A stretch of 64,000 nt of DNA, from the NCBI GenBank assembly GCA_035429805.1, contig DAOMFL010000012.1, forward strand, positions 1 through 64,000, written 5' to 3'. The position numbers and the translations under genes were made by a program. Shown piece by piece: positions 43,321-52,190 of this stretch (its first letter is position 1; every line of letters begins with the position of its first letter). This DNA is from JALORV01 sp035429805 (GTDB taxonomy: Bacteria > Pseudomonadota > Gammaproteobacteria > Burkholderiales > Burkholderiaceae_F). The notes below the pieces were generated by a model. That model did not search any database. It was given only the letters and a program-made list of their open reading frames with translations, and had not been told where the DNA came from.

Positions 43321-43350
43321 CGCGCAAAAGTGCAAACCTACTTTTGCGCG
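43321..43350 (+). promoter_or_regulatory. Perfect 11-bp stem-loop between kinase and phosphatase genes
   Basis: CGCGCAAAAGT-GCAAACCT-ACTTTTGCGCG starts at the first base after the kinase stop. It has no T-run after it. It probably sets the kinase/phosphatase expression ratio by protecting the upstream message or by partial termination. Confidence 0.6.
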
Positions 43351-43445
43351 GCTGAAGTGAAAGAATCGCTGGCGGAGCCAGTCGATTTTTTTCATTACGG
43401 AAGCGACAAGTGCTGGCACTGTGCTACCTCCGGTGAGGAGCGCTG

Positions 43446-44384
43446 ATGCGGTTTTCCGTTTACCAGGAGAGCAAGAAGGGCGGGCGGCGGATCAACCAGG
43501 ACCGCATGGGGTACCTGTACACGCGCGATTCGATGCTGATCCTGGTGGCCGACGGCATGGGCGGCCACGCCCGCGGCGAAGTCGCCTCCCAGCTCACGCT
43601 GCAGACGGTGGCGTCGATCTACCAGCGCGATGCCAAGCCGATCCTGCCGGACCCGGCGCGTTTCCTCGAGGAATCGGTGCTGGCCGCGCACCGCGAACTG
43701 CACCGCTATCGGGCCGAGCACAGCCTGCCGGAGGCGCCGCGGACGACGCTGGTCGCGTGCATCGTGCAGCAGGGCGTGGCCATCTGGGCGCACGTCGGCG
43801 ATTCGCGCCTCTACCTGATCCGCGGCGGCCGCATCCTCGAACGCACGATCGATCACTCGCGCGTGCACCACCTGGTGCAGTCCGGCCTGATCCGGCCGGA
43901 GGACGCAAAGGATCATCCCGAGCGCAACCGGATCTTCAACTGCATCGGCGCCTATGTCGCGCCGACGGTGGAAGTGAGCCACCCGTTCGCGCTGCGCAAC
44001 GGCGACACGGTGCTGCTGTGTTCCGACGGGCTGTGGGGTTCGCTCAGTGACCGCCAGGTCGCCGAAGCCTTCACCGGCAAGACCGTGATGCGTGCGGTGC
44101 CGGAACTGATGGAACTCGCGCTGGAACTGAGCGGGCCGGAGGCCGACAACTGCACGGCGATCGCGATGACCTGGGCCGGAACGGAGTCGGTGGAGATGGT
44201 GCCGCCCACCGAGGATCCGGTCTCAACGCTGCTCATCCCCGAAGGCACGGTGGCATCGACGATCCAGATGCCACGCCACGGCGAGCCCGGCGCCGACGAG
44301 GAACTGTCCGAGGACCAGATCGACGACGCCATCGCCGAGATCCAGAAGGCGATTCAACGCTCGGCCAAGCTGGTCGACAAGTAG
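43446..44384 (+). CDS. PP2C-type serine/threonine phosphatase
   Basis: A 312-residue PPM phosphatase. Metal-binding aspartates appear in N-Q-D-R-M-G, V-A-D-G-M-G-G-H, G-D-S-R-L-Y, C-S-D-G-L-W and E-A-D-N-C-T-A-I. The last 80 residues are an acidic extension of unknown use. It should reverse the action of the kinase upstream. Ribosome-binding site GGTGAGGAG. Confidence 0.92.
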   Translation: MRFSVYQESKKGGRRINQDRMGYLYTRDSMLILVADGMGGHARGEVASQLTLQTVASIYQRDAKPILPDPARFLEESVLAAHRELHRYRAEHSLPEAPRTTLVACIVQQGVAIWAHVGDSRLYLIRGGRILERTIDHSRVHHLVQSGLIRPEDAKDHPERNRIFNCIGAYVAPTVEVSHPFALRNGDTVLLCSDGLWGSLSDRQVAEAFTGKTVMRAVPELMELALELSGPEADNCTAIAMTWAGTESVEMVPPTEDPVSTLLIPEGTVASTIQMPRHGEPGADEELSEDQIDDAIAEIQKAIQRSAKLVDK

Positions 44385-44460
44385 TTCCGCTGCAGCACCG
44401 CGCTGCGGCTGAATGGCTGCGGTAGCCTTGCGGATTGCGTTCACCACTTCGCGAGTCCGC

Positions 44461-45201
44461 ATGTCCGCAGCGACCCATACTTCCCGTCCGAGTGGCCGCC
44501 GGCCCGACGAATTGCGTCCGGTGCGCCTGACCCGTGGCTATACGAAGCACGCAGAGGGCTCGGTGCTGGTCGAGTTTGGCGACACGCGCGTGCTGTGCAC
44601 CGCCAGCGTCGAGGACCGGGTGCCGGCCTTCCTGAAGGGCAAGGGCGAGGGGTGGCTCACCGCGGAGTACGGCATGTTGCCGCGCGCGACCCACACCCGC
44701 GGTGAGCGCGAGGCGGCGCGCGGCAAGCAAAGCGGCCGCACGCATGAGATCCAACGGCTGATCGGCCGCAGCCTGCGCTCGGTGTTCGACCTGCGACTGC
44801 TGGGCGAACGCACGCTGCACATCGACTGCGACGTGCTGCAGGCCGACGGCGGCACGCGCACGGCCGCCATCACGGGCGGCTACGTGGCGGCGGCCGACGC
44901 CGCGCGCTGGCTGCAGCAGCGCGGCCTCGCCGAGGCGCTTCCGCTGCGCGATCACGTGGCTGCCGTATCGGTCGGCATCGTCGACGCGGTGCCGGTCCTC
45001 GATCTCGATTACGCCGAGGACTCGGCCTGCGAGACCGACATGAATGTCGTCATGACGGGCCAGGGCCGCTTCGTCGAAGTGCAGGGCACCGCGGAGGGCG
45101 ATCCGTTCACGGAGGCTCAGATGGCGGCGATGATGGCTCTCGCCAAGAAGGGCATCGCTGAACTGGTCGCGGCCCAGAAGCGTGCACTCGGCGAGGCGTG
45201 A
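44461..45201 (+). CDS. rph: Ribonuclease PH
   Basis: A 246-residue phosphate-dependent exoribonuclease that trims tRNA 3' ends. It has the start R-P-D-E-L-R-P-V, R-A-T-H-T-R, and D-C-D-V-L-Q-A-D-G-G-T-R-T-A. ATG at 44461 is preferred since it is followed by the normal N-terminus; an earlier start at 44413 would add 16 residues. Confidence 0.94.
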   Translation: MSAATHTSRPSGRRPDELRPVRLTRGYTKHAEGSVLVEFGDTRVLCTASVEDRVPAFLKGKGEGWLTAEYGMLPRATHTRGEREAARGKQSGRTHEIQRLIGRSLRSVFDLRLLGERTLHIDCDVLQADGGTRTAAITGGYVAAADAARWLQQRGLAEALPLRDHVAAVSVGIVDAVPVLDLDYAEDSACETDMNVVMTGQGRFVEVQGTAEGDPFTEAQMAAMMALAKKGIAELVAAQKRALGEA

Positions 45202-45217
45202 ACCCGGGAGCCCGACG

Positions 45218-45808
45218 ATGAGCCGGCGCATCGTGCTTGCGTCGTCGAATGCCGGCAAGCTGCGCGAATTCCGGGCGCTGCTGCAACCACTGGACTTTGA
45301 CGTCGTTGCGCAGGGCGACCTCGGCATCGAGTCGGCCGAGGAACCGCACTTCACCTTTATCGAGAATGCGCTGGCGAAGGCGCGTCACGCCGCCGCTCGC
45401 AGCGGGCTCCCGGCGCTGGCCGACGATTCGGGCCTGTGCGTGCGCGCGCTTGGCGGTGCGCCCGGCGTCCACTCCGCCCGCTTCGCGGCCGAGGCCACGG
45501 ACATCGCCAACAACGCCGAGCTGCTGCGCCGTCTGCAGAATCAGCAGGAACGCCGCGCCCACTATGTCTGCGTGCTGGTCGCGGTCTGCTCGGCAGATGA
45601 CCCGGAACCGCTGGTGTCCGACGCGCGCTGGCATGGCGAAATCCTGCGTCAGCCGCGCGGTACGGGCGGCTTCGGCTACGACCCGCTGTTCTTCGTGCCG
45701 GAGTGCGGCTGCAGCGCAGCCGAGCTGACGGCCGGGCACAAGAACCGGATCAGTCATCGCGGTCTTGCGCTGCGTGACCTCGCGCAGCGACTGGCTGAGT
45801 GGCGTTGA
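45218..45808 (+). CDS. rdgB: XTP/dITP pyrophosphatase RdgB
   Basis: A 196-residue nucleotide-pool sanitising enzyme of the HAM1 family, hydrolysing dITP and XTP. Motifs: L-A-S-S-N-A-G-K, A-D-D-S-G-L-C-V, F-G-Y-D-P-L-F-F and S-H-R. Placed 16 bases after rph. Confidence 0.94.
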   Translation: MSRRIVLASSNAGKLREFRALLQPLDFDVVAQGDLGIESAEEPHFTFIENALAKARHAAARSGLPALADDSGLCVRALGGAPGVHSARFAAEATDIANNAELLRRLQNQQERRAHYVCVLVAVCSADDPEPLVSDARWHGEILRQPRGTGGFGYDPLFFVPECGCSAAELTAGHKNRISHRGLALRDLAQRLAEWR

Positions 45809-45821
45809 AGGCAGCGCGATC

Positions 45822-47057
45822 GTGAGCGTGATTCCGATAGCGCCTGCCGGCGCCGGGCGGCCCGATGTGACGGCCTACCTGCGCCAGGGGACGCTGAGCC
45901 TGGCTGCATTGCCGCCGCTTTCGCTTTACGTCCACTTTCCGTGGTGTGTGCGCAAGTGTCCTTACTGCGATTTCAATTCGCATGAACCTTCGGGCGGCGT
46001 CGGGGCCATTCCCGAAAGGGAGTACCTGGGCGCATTGCGGGCGGACATCGAGTCGGCGCTGCCGCTGATCTGGGGGCGGCGCATCATCAGTGTGTTCATT
46101 GGCGGCGGGACCCCGAGCCTGCTGAGTGCATCGGGACTGGACGCACTGCTGTCGGACGTCCGTGCATTGCTCACCCTCGAAGCCGACTGCGAGATCACGA
46201 TGGAAGCCAATCCCGGCACCGTCGAATCCGGACGGTTTGCCGACTACCGCGCTTCCGGAGTGAATCGCCTGTCGATCGGGGTGCAGTCGTTCGACGAAGC
46301 GAAGCTCGTCGCCCTCGGGCGCATTCACGACCGCCGCCAGGCGCTCGTGGCGGTGGAGCTGGCACAGCGGCACTTCGACAACTTCAATCTCGACCTGATG
46401 TACGGGCTGCCGCAACAGGCGATCGAGGAGGCGCAGCGCGACGTCGAGCAAGCCCTGGATCTCGCGCCCCCGCACCTGTCGCTGTACCAGCTCACTCTCG
46501 AGCCCAATACCGTCTTCGCAAAGCGGCCCCCGCCGCTTCCGGACGACGACACCACGGCCTCGATGCACGCCTGGATCGAGAAAAGCACCGCCGCTTCCGG
46601 GTATCGGCACTACGAGGTGTCGGCGTACGCGCGCGCCGGCCGCGAGTGCCGGCACAACCTCAATTACTGGGGCTTCGGTGATTACCTCGGCGTCGGGCCG
46701 GGAGCGCACTCGAAACTGTCGTTTCCCCATCGCATCGTGCGTCAGGTGCGCTACCGCAACCCGGTGAGCTACCTGCAGCGCGCAGAACGACGCGACTTTC
46801 TCGCAGAGGAGTTCGAGGTCGACCGCGCCGAACTGCCGTTCGAGTTCATGCTGAATGCGATGCGCCTGCTCGATGGCGTGCCGGCATCCTGGTTTGCGGA
46901 ACGTACCGGACTGCCGCCGAGTTCGATCGAGCGCCCGCTCGCTGAAGCAGAGAGGCGAGGGCTGATGACCGTCGACCACCGGCGCTGGCGCCCCACGGCG
47001 CTCGGTGCGCGCTTCCTGAGCGACCTGCAGGCGCTCTTCCTGTCCAGCACGCGTTAA
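45822..47057 (+). CDS. hemW: Radical SAM haem chaperone HemW
   Basis: A 411-residue radical SAM protein. The cluster motif is C-V-R-K-C-P-Y-C-D-F-N-S-H (the CxxxCxxC with the extra fourth-position D-F-N-S-H pattern of HemW), then G-G-G-T-P-S-L-L. HemW, long annotated as coproporphyrinogen oxidase, acts as a haem chaperone. GTG at 45822 is chosen; the frame continues back into rdgB. The first NtrC site of glnA begins right after its stop. Confidence 0.9.
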   Translation: MSVIPIAPAGAGRPDVTAYLRQGTLSLAALPPLSLYVHFPWCVRKCPYCDFNSHEPSGGVGAIPEREYLGALRADIESALPLIWGRRIISVFIGGGTPSLLSASGLDALLSDVRALLTLEADCEITMEANPGTVESGRFADYRASGVNRLSIGVQSFDEAKLVALGRIHDRRQALVAVELAQRHFDNFNLDLMYGLPQQAIEEAQRDVEQALDLAPPHLSLYQLTLEPNTVFAKRPPPLPDDDTTASMHAWIEKSTAASGYRHYEVSAYARAGRECRHNLNYWGFGDYLGVGPGAHSKLSFPHRIVRQVRYRNPVSYLQRAERRDFLAEEFEVDRAELPFEFMLNAMRLLDGVPASWFAERTGLPPSSIERPLAEAERRGLMTVDHRRWRPTALGARFLSDLQALFLSSTR

Positions 47058-47113
47058 GCACCACAGTGATGCGCCTATGCGCTACTGTGGTGCATAATGC
47101 ACCAAGGCGGTGT
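47058..47113 (+). promoter_or_regulatory. Three NtrC-type enhancer sites upstream of glnA
   Basis: GCACCACAGTGATGC (47058-47072), GCGCTACTGTGGTGC (47079-47093) and the weaker GCACCAAGGCGGTGT (47099-47113) fit GCACYA-N3-TGGTGC. Their centres are 21 and 20 bases apart, two helical turns, so bound dimers would face the same side. They lie 100-155 bases ahead of the sigma54 promoter. Confidence 0.75.
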
Positions 47114-47211
47114 GCATGTTTCCTCCCCGGGGCGGACTCGGTGGGCGTTTGGCGCGCCCCAAGCGGTTGTCGCACAAGGCTAGTGCAGCATCAAACGCCG
47201 GACGACGGTAT

Positions 47212-47228
47212 TTGGCATAGTTCCTGCG
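47212..47228 (+). promoter_or_regulatory. Sigma54 promoter of glnA
   Basis: TTGGCATAGTTCCTGCG has the -24 GG (47214-47215) and -12 GC (47226-47227) with exactly 10 bases between. Transcription should start near 47239 and depend on NtrC and nitrogen limitation. Confidence 0.8.
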
Positions 47229-47305
47229 TTGCGCTGCACCAGTAGCCGCAGACCCAGACGGGGCGCGGATAGTTTTCAACCACGAGCGACTAGGAGAAGG
47301 AAAGA

Positions 47306-48718
47306 ATGGCCACGGCCAAAGATGTCATGAAAATGATCACGGACAACGAAGTCCACTTCGTTGATCTGCGCTTTACCGACACGAAGGGCAAGGAGCAGCA
47401 CGTGTCCGTGCCGGCCAAGGCATTCGAGGAAGACAAGTTCGAGCAGGGCCACGCATTCGACGGCTCGTCGATCGCCGGCTGGAAGGGCATCGAAGCGTCC
47501 GACATGCTGCTGATGCCCGATCCCGGCTCCGCGCGCATGGATCCCTTCCGTGAAGAGAACACGCTGATCATCACCTGCGACGTGATCGAGCCCTCGACCG
47601 GCAAGGGCTATGACCGTGACCCGCGCTCGCTTGCGAAACGCGCCGAGGCCTATCTGAAGTCGACCGGGCTGGGCGACACCGCCTACTTCGGCCCCGAGCC
47701 CGAGTTCTTCATCTTCGACAGCGTGACCTGGAACGTCGACATGTCGGGCTGCCACGTCCGCATCAAGTCCGAGGAAGCGCCGTGGTCGACCGGCATCGAG
47801 TACGAGGCCGGCAATCTGGCGCATCGGCCGCCGGTCAAGGGCGGCTACTTCCCGGTGCCGCCGACCGACTCGCTGCAGGACATCCGCTCCGAGATGTGCC
47901 TGCTGCTGGAGCAGCAGGGCGTCGAGGTCGAGGTCCACCACCACGAGGTAGCCGCTCCGGGCCAGTGCGAGATCGGCACCAAGTTCAGCACGCTGGTCAA
48001 GCGCGCCGACTGGCTGCAGATCCTGAAGTACACCGTCTGGAACGTCGCCGCGAGCTACGGCAAGACGGCAACCTTCATGCCGAAGCCGGTCGTCGGCGAC
48101 AACGGCTCGGGCATGCACGTGCACCAGTCGGTGTGGAAGGAAGGACAGAACCTGTTCGCGGGCAACGGCTACGCAGGCCTGTCGGACTTCGCGCTGTACT
48201 ACATCGGCGGCATCATCAAGCACGCCAAGGCGCTCAATGCGTTCACCAATCCCGGCACCAACTCGTACAAGCGGCTGGTTCCGGGGTTCGAGGCGCCGAT
48301 CAACCTCGCGTACTCGGCGCGCAACCGCTCGGCCTCATGCCGCATCCCGTACGTCAGCAATCCGAAGGGCCGCCGCGTGGAAGTGCGCTTCCCGGATCCG
48401 ACCTGCAATCCTTACCTCGGATTCGCGGCGATGCTGATGGCGGGGCTCGACGGCGTGCAGAACAAGATCCATCCGGGCGAGCCGATGGACAAGAACCTGT
48501 ACGACCTGGAGCCGGAAGAGGCCGCGAAGATTCCGCATCCGTGCGCGTCGCTCGACGAGGCGCTCGACAACCTCGACCGCGACCGCGAGTTCCTCACGCG
48601 CGGCGGCGTCTTCGCCAGCGACATGATCGACGCCTACATCGCGCTCAAGATGGAAGAGGTCCAGCGCTTCCGCATGACGACGCATCCGGTCGAATTCGAC
48701 ATGTACTACGGGTCGTAA
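47306..48718 (+). CDS. glnA: Glutamine synthetase, type I
   Basis: A 470-residue GSI-beta enzyme that makes glutamine from glutamate and ammonia. Segments F-D-G-S-S-I-A-G-W, G-S-G-M-H-V-H-Q-S and N-P-G-T-N-S-Y-K-R-L are the metal and substrate sites, and the adenylylation tyrosine is in K-N-L-Y-D-L near residue 398. Strong ribosome-binding site AGGAGAAGGA. Confidence 0.97.
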   Translation: MATAKDVMKMITDNEVHFVDLRFTDTKGKEQHVSVPAKAFEEDKFEQGHAFDGSSIAGWKGIEASDMLLMPDPGSARMDPFREENTLIITCDVIEPSTGKGYDRDPRSLAKRAEAYLKSTGLGDTAYFGPEPEFFIFDSVTWNVDMSGCHVRIKSEEAPWSTGIEYEAGNLAHRPPVKGGYFPVPPTDSLQDIRSEMCLLLEQQGVEVEVHHHEVAAPGQCEIGTKFSTLVKRADWLQILKYTVWNVAASYGKTATFMPKPVVGDNGSGMHVHQSVWKEGQNLFAGNGYAGLSDFALYYIGGIIKHAKALNAFTNPGTNSYKRLVPGFEAPINLAYSARNRSASCRIPYVSNPKGRRVEVRFPDPTCNPYLGFAAMLMAGLDGVQNKIHPGEPMDKNLYDLEPEEAAKIPHPCASLDEALDNLDRDREFLTRGGVFASDMIDAYIALKMEEVQRFRMTTHPVEFDMYYGS

Positions 48719-48740
48719 GGCCAGCGCCTGCGTAGCCATC

Positions 48741-48760
48741 GGGGGCGGGCGACCGCCCCC
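48741..48760 (+). terminator. Rho-independent terminator of glnA
   Basis: GGGGGCGG-GCGA-CCGCCCCC, a perfect 8-bp stem with 4-base loop, followed by GTTTGCTT, 22 bases after the glnA stop. Confidence 0.8.
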
Positions 48761-48896
48761 GTTTGCTTCAGCCCCCGAGATGATCCGCCCCTCCCCAGAA
48801 TGCGCGAACTGACCCCGGTTCGGCTTGCAGTTGGGCCCATTTCGACCGGCGGGCTGCCGTACACTGCCGCCGGTTCGTGCTTTGAAGAGCGTGCAC

Positions 48897-49403
48897 GTGA
48901 AGCGATTGCTGCCGATGGTGACCTTCAGCGCCTGCGCCGCTGCGGCGTGGCCTGTCATGGCTCAGCCGTCGGACATCTTCCTGTGCGTCGACGAGCAGGG
49001 CAACAAGTCGTTTCAGAACGTGGGCAGCGGCAAGGGCTGCAAGCGTGTCGACGTGGGACCGGTGCTGTCGGTTCCTGCGCCGCGCCTGCCTGCGGGCCGG
49101 TCCCAGGCAGCCGAGGAGCGCGCGTCGGTCTCGCCGGCCTCGTTTCCGCGGGTCGACCGCGATACTCAGCGCACGCGCGACAGCGATCGTCGTCGCATCC
49201 TCGAGGACGAGCTGAGAACCGAAGAAGAGAGGCTCGGGCGCCTGCGTGCGGAGTTCAACAGCGGCGAGCCGGAGCGTCGCGGTGACGAACGCAACTACGC
49301 GCTCTATCAGGAGCGGGTCCAGCGCCTGCGTGACGACATCGCACGGGTCGAGAACAACGTCGGCGCCCTCCGCCGCGAAATCGCGCTGCTTCGCACCCAG
49401 TAG
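48897..49403 (+). CDS. Secreted DUF4124-like protein with coiled coil
   Basis: A 168-residue protein with a signal peptide (V/M-K-R-L-L-P-M-V-T-F-S-A, cleavage after V-M-A-Q), a short DUF4124-type domain (D-I-F-L-C-V-D-E-Q-G-N-K-S-F-Q-N) and a charged C-terminal coiled coil (about 95-165). GTG at 48897 is chosen for the signal peptide. Genes of this kind often lie between glnA and ntrB in betaproteobacteria; function unknown. Confidence 0.78.
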   Translation: MKRLLPMVTFSACAAAAWPVMAQPSDIFLCVDEQGNKSFQNVGSGKGCKRVDVGPVLSVPAPRLPAGRSQAAEERASVSPASFPRVDRDTQRTRDSDRRRILEDELRTEEERLGRLRAEFNSGEPERRGDERNYALYQERVQRLRDDIARVENNVGALRREIALLRTQ

Positions 49404-49448
49404 TTTCCGCAGATTCCCTTGTCATCGGGCCGCCCCGGGGGTAGCCCG

Positions 49449-50534
49449 GTGAGCGCACTCGTTCCGATCGAGCCAGCACAAACGGGGCCGCTCGAGGGTC
49501 TCGACCTTCTATCCACTGCCGTCATCGTGCTCGACGAGTCGGTCCGGATCGTGCACGTCAATCAGGCGACCGAACTGCTGCTCGGCATTTCGCGCAGGAA
49601 CCTCCTGGGCCAGTCGGCCGAGCGGGTGATCGGCGATGCGCTGCAGATGCAGCAGCTCGTCGCCGACGCTCGCGCGAATGCGTTCGGCGAGCGGCGCCAG
49701 GTGATGGAGCTCAGGCGCTTCGGCCGCGACCCGGTGCCGGTGCGGGTCACGGCCACCGCGCAGTACGGCTCGAGCACTCCGCTGGTGCTCGAAATCTCCG
49801 AAATCGAGCAGCAGATGAAGGTCGACCGCGAGGAACGGCAGCTCGGCCTCTCGGAAGCGAACCGGCAGCTGCTGCGCAACCTGGCGCACGAGATCAAGAA
49901 CCCGCTGGGCGGTGTTCGCGGCGCGGCGCAGCTGCTCGACGCGGAGCTCGCGAGCCCCGAGCAGCGCGAATACACCCGCGTGATCATCGCCGAGGCCGAC
50001 CGGCTGCAGGCACTGGTGGACCGTCTGCTGGCGCCGCACCGTGTGCCGCGCGTCGTGAGCGAGCTCAACATCCACGAGGTGTGCGAGCGCGTGCGCATGA
50101 TCATCCTGGCGGAATTTCCGCGCGGGCTGACGATCGAACGCGACTACGACGCCAGCGTGCCCGATTTCCGCGGCGACCGCGAGCAGCTGATCCAGGCGCT
50201 GCTCAACATCGTGCGCAACGCGACGCAGGCGCTGGAGGCGCGCATCGCAGCCGGCGATGCCGTCATCACGCTGCGCACCCGCGTCGCGCGCCAGGTGACG
50301 ATCGCGCGCGCGCGCCATCGCCTGGCACTGGATTTGCATGTGATCGACAACGGGCCCGGCGTACCGAATGACATCAAGGACCGCATCTTCTTTCCACTCG
50401 TCTCGGGCCGCGAAGGCGGCTCGGGCCTCGGGCTCACGCTGGCACAGACCTTCATCCAGCAGCACGACGGCATCATCGAAGTCGACAGCCGTCCGGGCCG
50501 AACTGATTTCCGCATCCTGATTCCGCTTCCATGA
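49449..50534 (+). CDS. ntrB: Nitrogen regulation sensor kinase NtrB
   Basis: A 361-residue cytosolic histidine kinase with PAS domain (S-T-A-V-I-V-L-D-E-S-V-R-I), phospho-acceptor His in N-L-A-H-E-I-K-N-P-L-G-G, and ATPase motifs V-I-D-N-G-P-G-V and G-G-S-G-L-G-L. It phosphorylates NtrC under PII control. The stop overlaps the ntrC start (ATGA). GTG at 49449 is preferred over an earlier TTG at 49419. Confidence 0.93.
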   Translation: MSALVPIEPAQTGPLEGLDLLSTAVIVLDESVRIVHVNQATELLLGISRRNLLGQSAERVIGDALQMQQLVADARANAFGERRQVMELRRFGRDPVPVRVTATAQYGSSTPLVLEISEIEQQMKVDREERQLGLSEANRQLLRNLAHEIKNPLGGVRGAAQLLDAELASPEQREYTRVIIAEADRLQALVDRLLAPHRVPRVVSELNIHEVCERVRMIILAEFPRGLTIERDYDASVPDFRGDREQLIQALLNIVRNATQALEARIAAGDAVITLRTRVARQVTIARARHRLALDLHVIDNGPGVPNDIKDRIFFPLVSGREGGSGLGLTLAQTFIQQHDGIIEVDSRPGRTDFRILIPLP

Positions 50535-51988
50535 GCGCTGCCATGAAACCGATCTGGATCGTCGACGACGACCGCTCGATACGCTGGGTCCTGGAAAAGG
50601 CGCTGGCCCGGGAGAACCTGCCGTGCAAAGCCTTCGGTGCGGCGCAGGAGGTGCTCGCCGAACTCGAACACGACGCGCCGCAGGTCCTGATCTCCGACAT
50701 CCGCATGCCGGGCATGAGCGGCATCGAGCTGCTGCGCGCGGTCAAGCGGCGCCATCCGGCGCTGCCGGTCATCGTGATGACGGCGTTCTCGGATCTCGAG
50801 AGCGCCGTTTCGGCGTTTCAGGGCGGTGCCTTCGAATACCTGCCCAAGCCATTCGACGTCGACAAGGCAGTCGAACTGATCCGCCGGGCCGTCGACGAGA
50901 GCGTGCGCGAGTCAACCGCCGACGAATCGCCCGACCAGGTGCCGGAGATCCTCGGGCAGGCACCGGCCATGCAGGACGTGTTCCGCGCGATCGGCCGGCT
51001 GTCGCAGTCCAACGTGACGGTCCTGCTGACCGGCGAGTCGGGCAGTGGCAAGGAGGTGGTGGCGCGCGCGCTGCACAAGCACAGCCCGCGCGCCGCGGCG
51101 CCCTTCATCGCACTCAACATGGCCGCGATTCCGCGCGATCTGCTCGAATCCGAGCTCTTCGGCCATGAGCGTGGCGCATTCACCGGCGCGCAGGCGATGC
51201 GGCGCGGCCGCTTCGAGCAGGCGGAGGGCGGCACGCTTTTCCTCGATGAGATCGGCGACATGCCGGCGGAGCTGCAGACACGCCTGCTGCGTGTGCTGTC
51301 GGACGGCTTCTATTACCGCGTCGGTGGCCACCAGCCGATCAAGGCGGACGTGCGCGTGATCGCCGCCACCCATCAGAATCTCGAGGAGCGCGTGCGGCAA
51401 GGCCTGTTCCGCGAGGATCTGTACCACCGGCTCAACGTGATTCGCCTGCGCCTGCCCGCGTTGCGCGAGCGCGCCGAGGACATCCCGCTGCTGGCGCGCC
51501 ACTTCCTCGTGAAGAGCGCCCAGGAGCTCGGGGTCGAGCCCAAGCGCCTGTCGGACGAGGCGATGCGCTTTGTCAGCCAGTTGCCGTTGCCGGGCAACGT
51601 GCGGCAACTCGAGAATCTCTGCCACTGGTTGACCGTGCTGGCGCCCGCACAGGTCATCAAGGTCGACGACCTGCCGCTCGAGCTGCGTCAGGAAGCTGCC
51701 GCGCCGATGGCGTTCCGGGCGGAACGCGAGCCGGTCGCGCCGGCCCCGATCGTTGCGATGCAGGGGCCCGGCGGCGACTGGACGTCCGCGCTGGTCGCCG
51801 AAGTCGAGCGCCGCCTGCAGTCCGGCCTGCCGGACGTCATGGATGGCCTCTCGCGCGACTTCGAGGCGGCCGTCATCCGCACGGCACTGCGGCACACCCA
51901 CGGCCGTCGGATCGACGCGGCCACCCGCCTCGGGGTCGGCCGGAACACGATCACTCGCAAGATCCAGGAACTTCAGCTGGAGGACTGA
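50531..51988 (+). CDS. ntrC: Nitrogen regulation response regulator NtrC
   Basis: A 485-residue sigma54 activator. Receiver with D56 (S-D-I-R-M-P-G), AAA+ domain with Walker A G-E-S-G-S-G-K-E and the sigma54 loop G-A-F-T-G-A, and a C-terminal Fis-type helix-turn-helix (G-V-G-R-N-T-I-T-R-K). It should activate glnA through the sites at 47058-47113. Confidence 0.95.
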   Translation: MSAAMKPIWIVDDDRSIRWVLEKALARENLPCKAFGAAQEVLAELEHDAPQVLISDIRMPGMSGIELLRAVKRRHPALPVIVMTAFSDLESAVSAFQGGAFEYLPKPFDVDKAVELIRRAVDESVRESTADESPDQVPEILGQAPAMQDVFRAIGRLSQSNVTVLLTGESGSGKEVVARALHKHSPRAAAPFIALNMAAIPRDLLESELFGHERGAFTGAQAMRRGRFEQAEGGTLFLDEIGDMPAELQTRLLRVLSDGFYYRVGGHQPIKADVRVIAATHQNLEERVRQGLFREDLYHRLNVIRLRLPALRERAEDIPLLARHFLVKSAQELGVEPKRLSDEAMRFVSQLPLPGNVRQLENLCHWLTVLAPAQVIKVDDLPLELRQEAAAPMAFRAEREPVAPAPIVAMQGPGGDWTSALVAEVERRLQSGLPDVMDGLSRDFEAAVIRTALRHTHGRRIDAATRLGVGRNTITRKIQELQLED

Positions 51989-52190
51989 ACCCTTCGGCGT
52001 TTCCGGGGCGCTCCGTCCGCACCGGCTGCGTTTCGTCGCAACGGCCTGCACTTCGTCGCACCGCGGACGACAGGTGCGGCGGCGCGCGGATAATCCGGCC
52101 CCACAACGAAGGACGGCACGATCGGCGGGCTACCCGCCCGCGCGGGAACTCGGCGTCAATCCGGCGCCGGAACGTGCCTCGGGGGAATCC

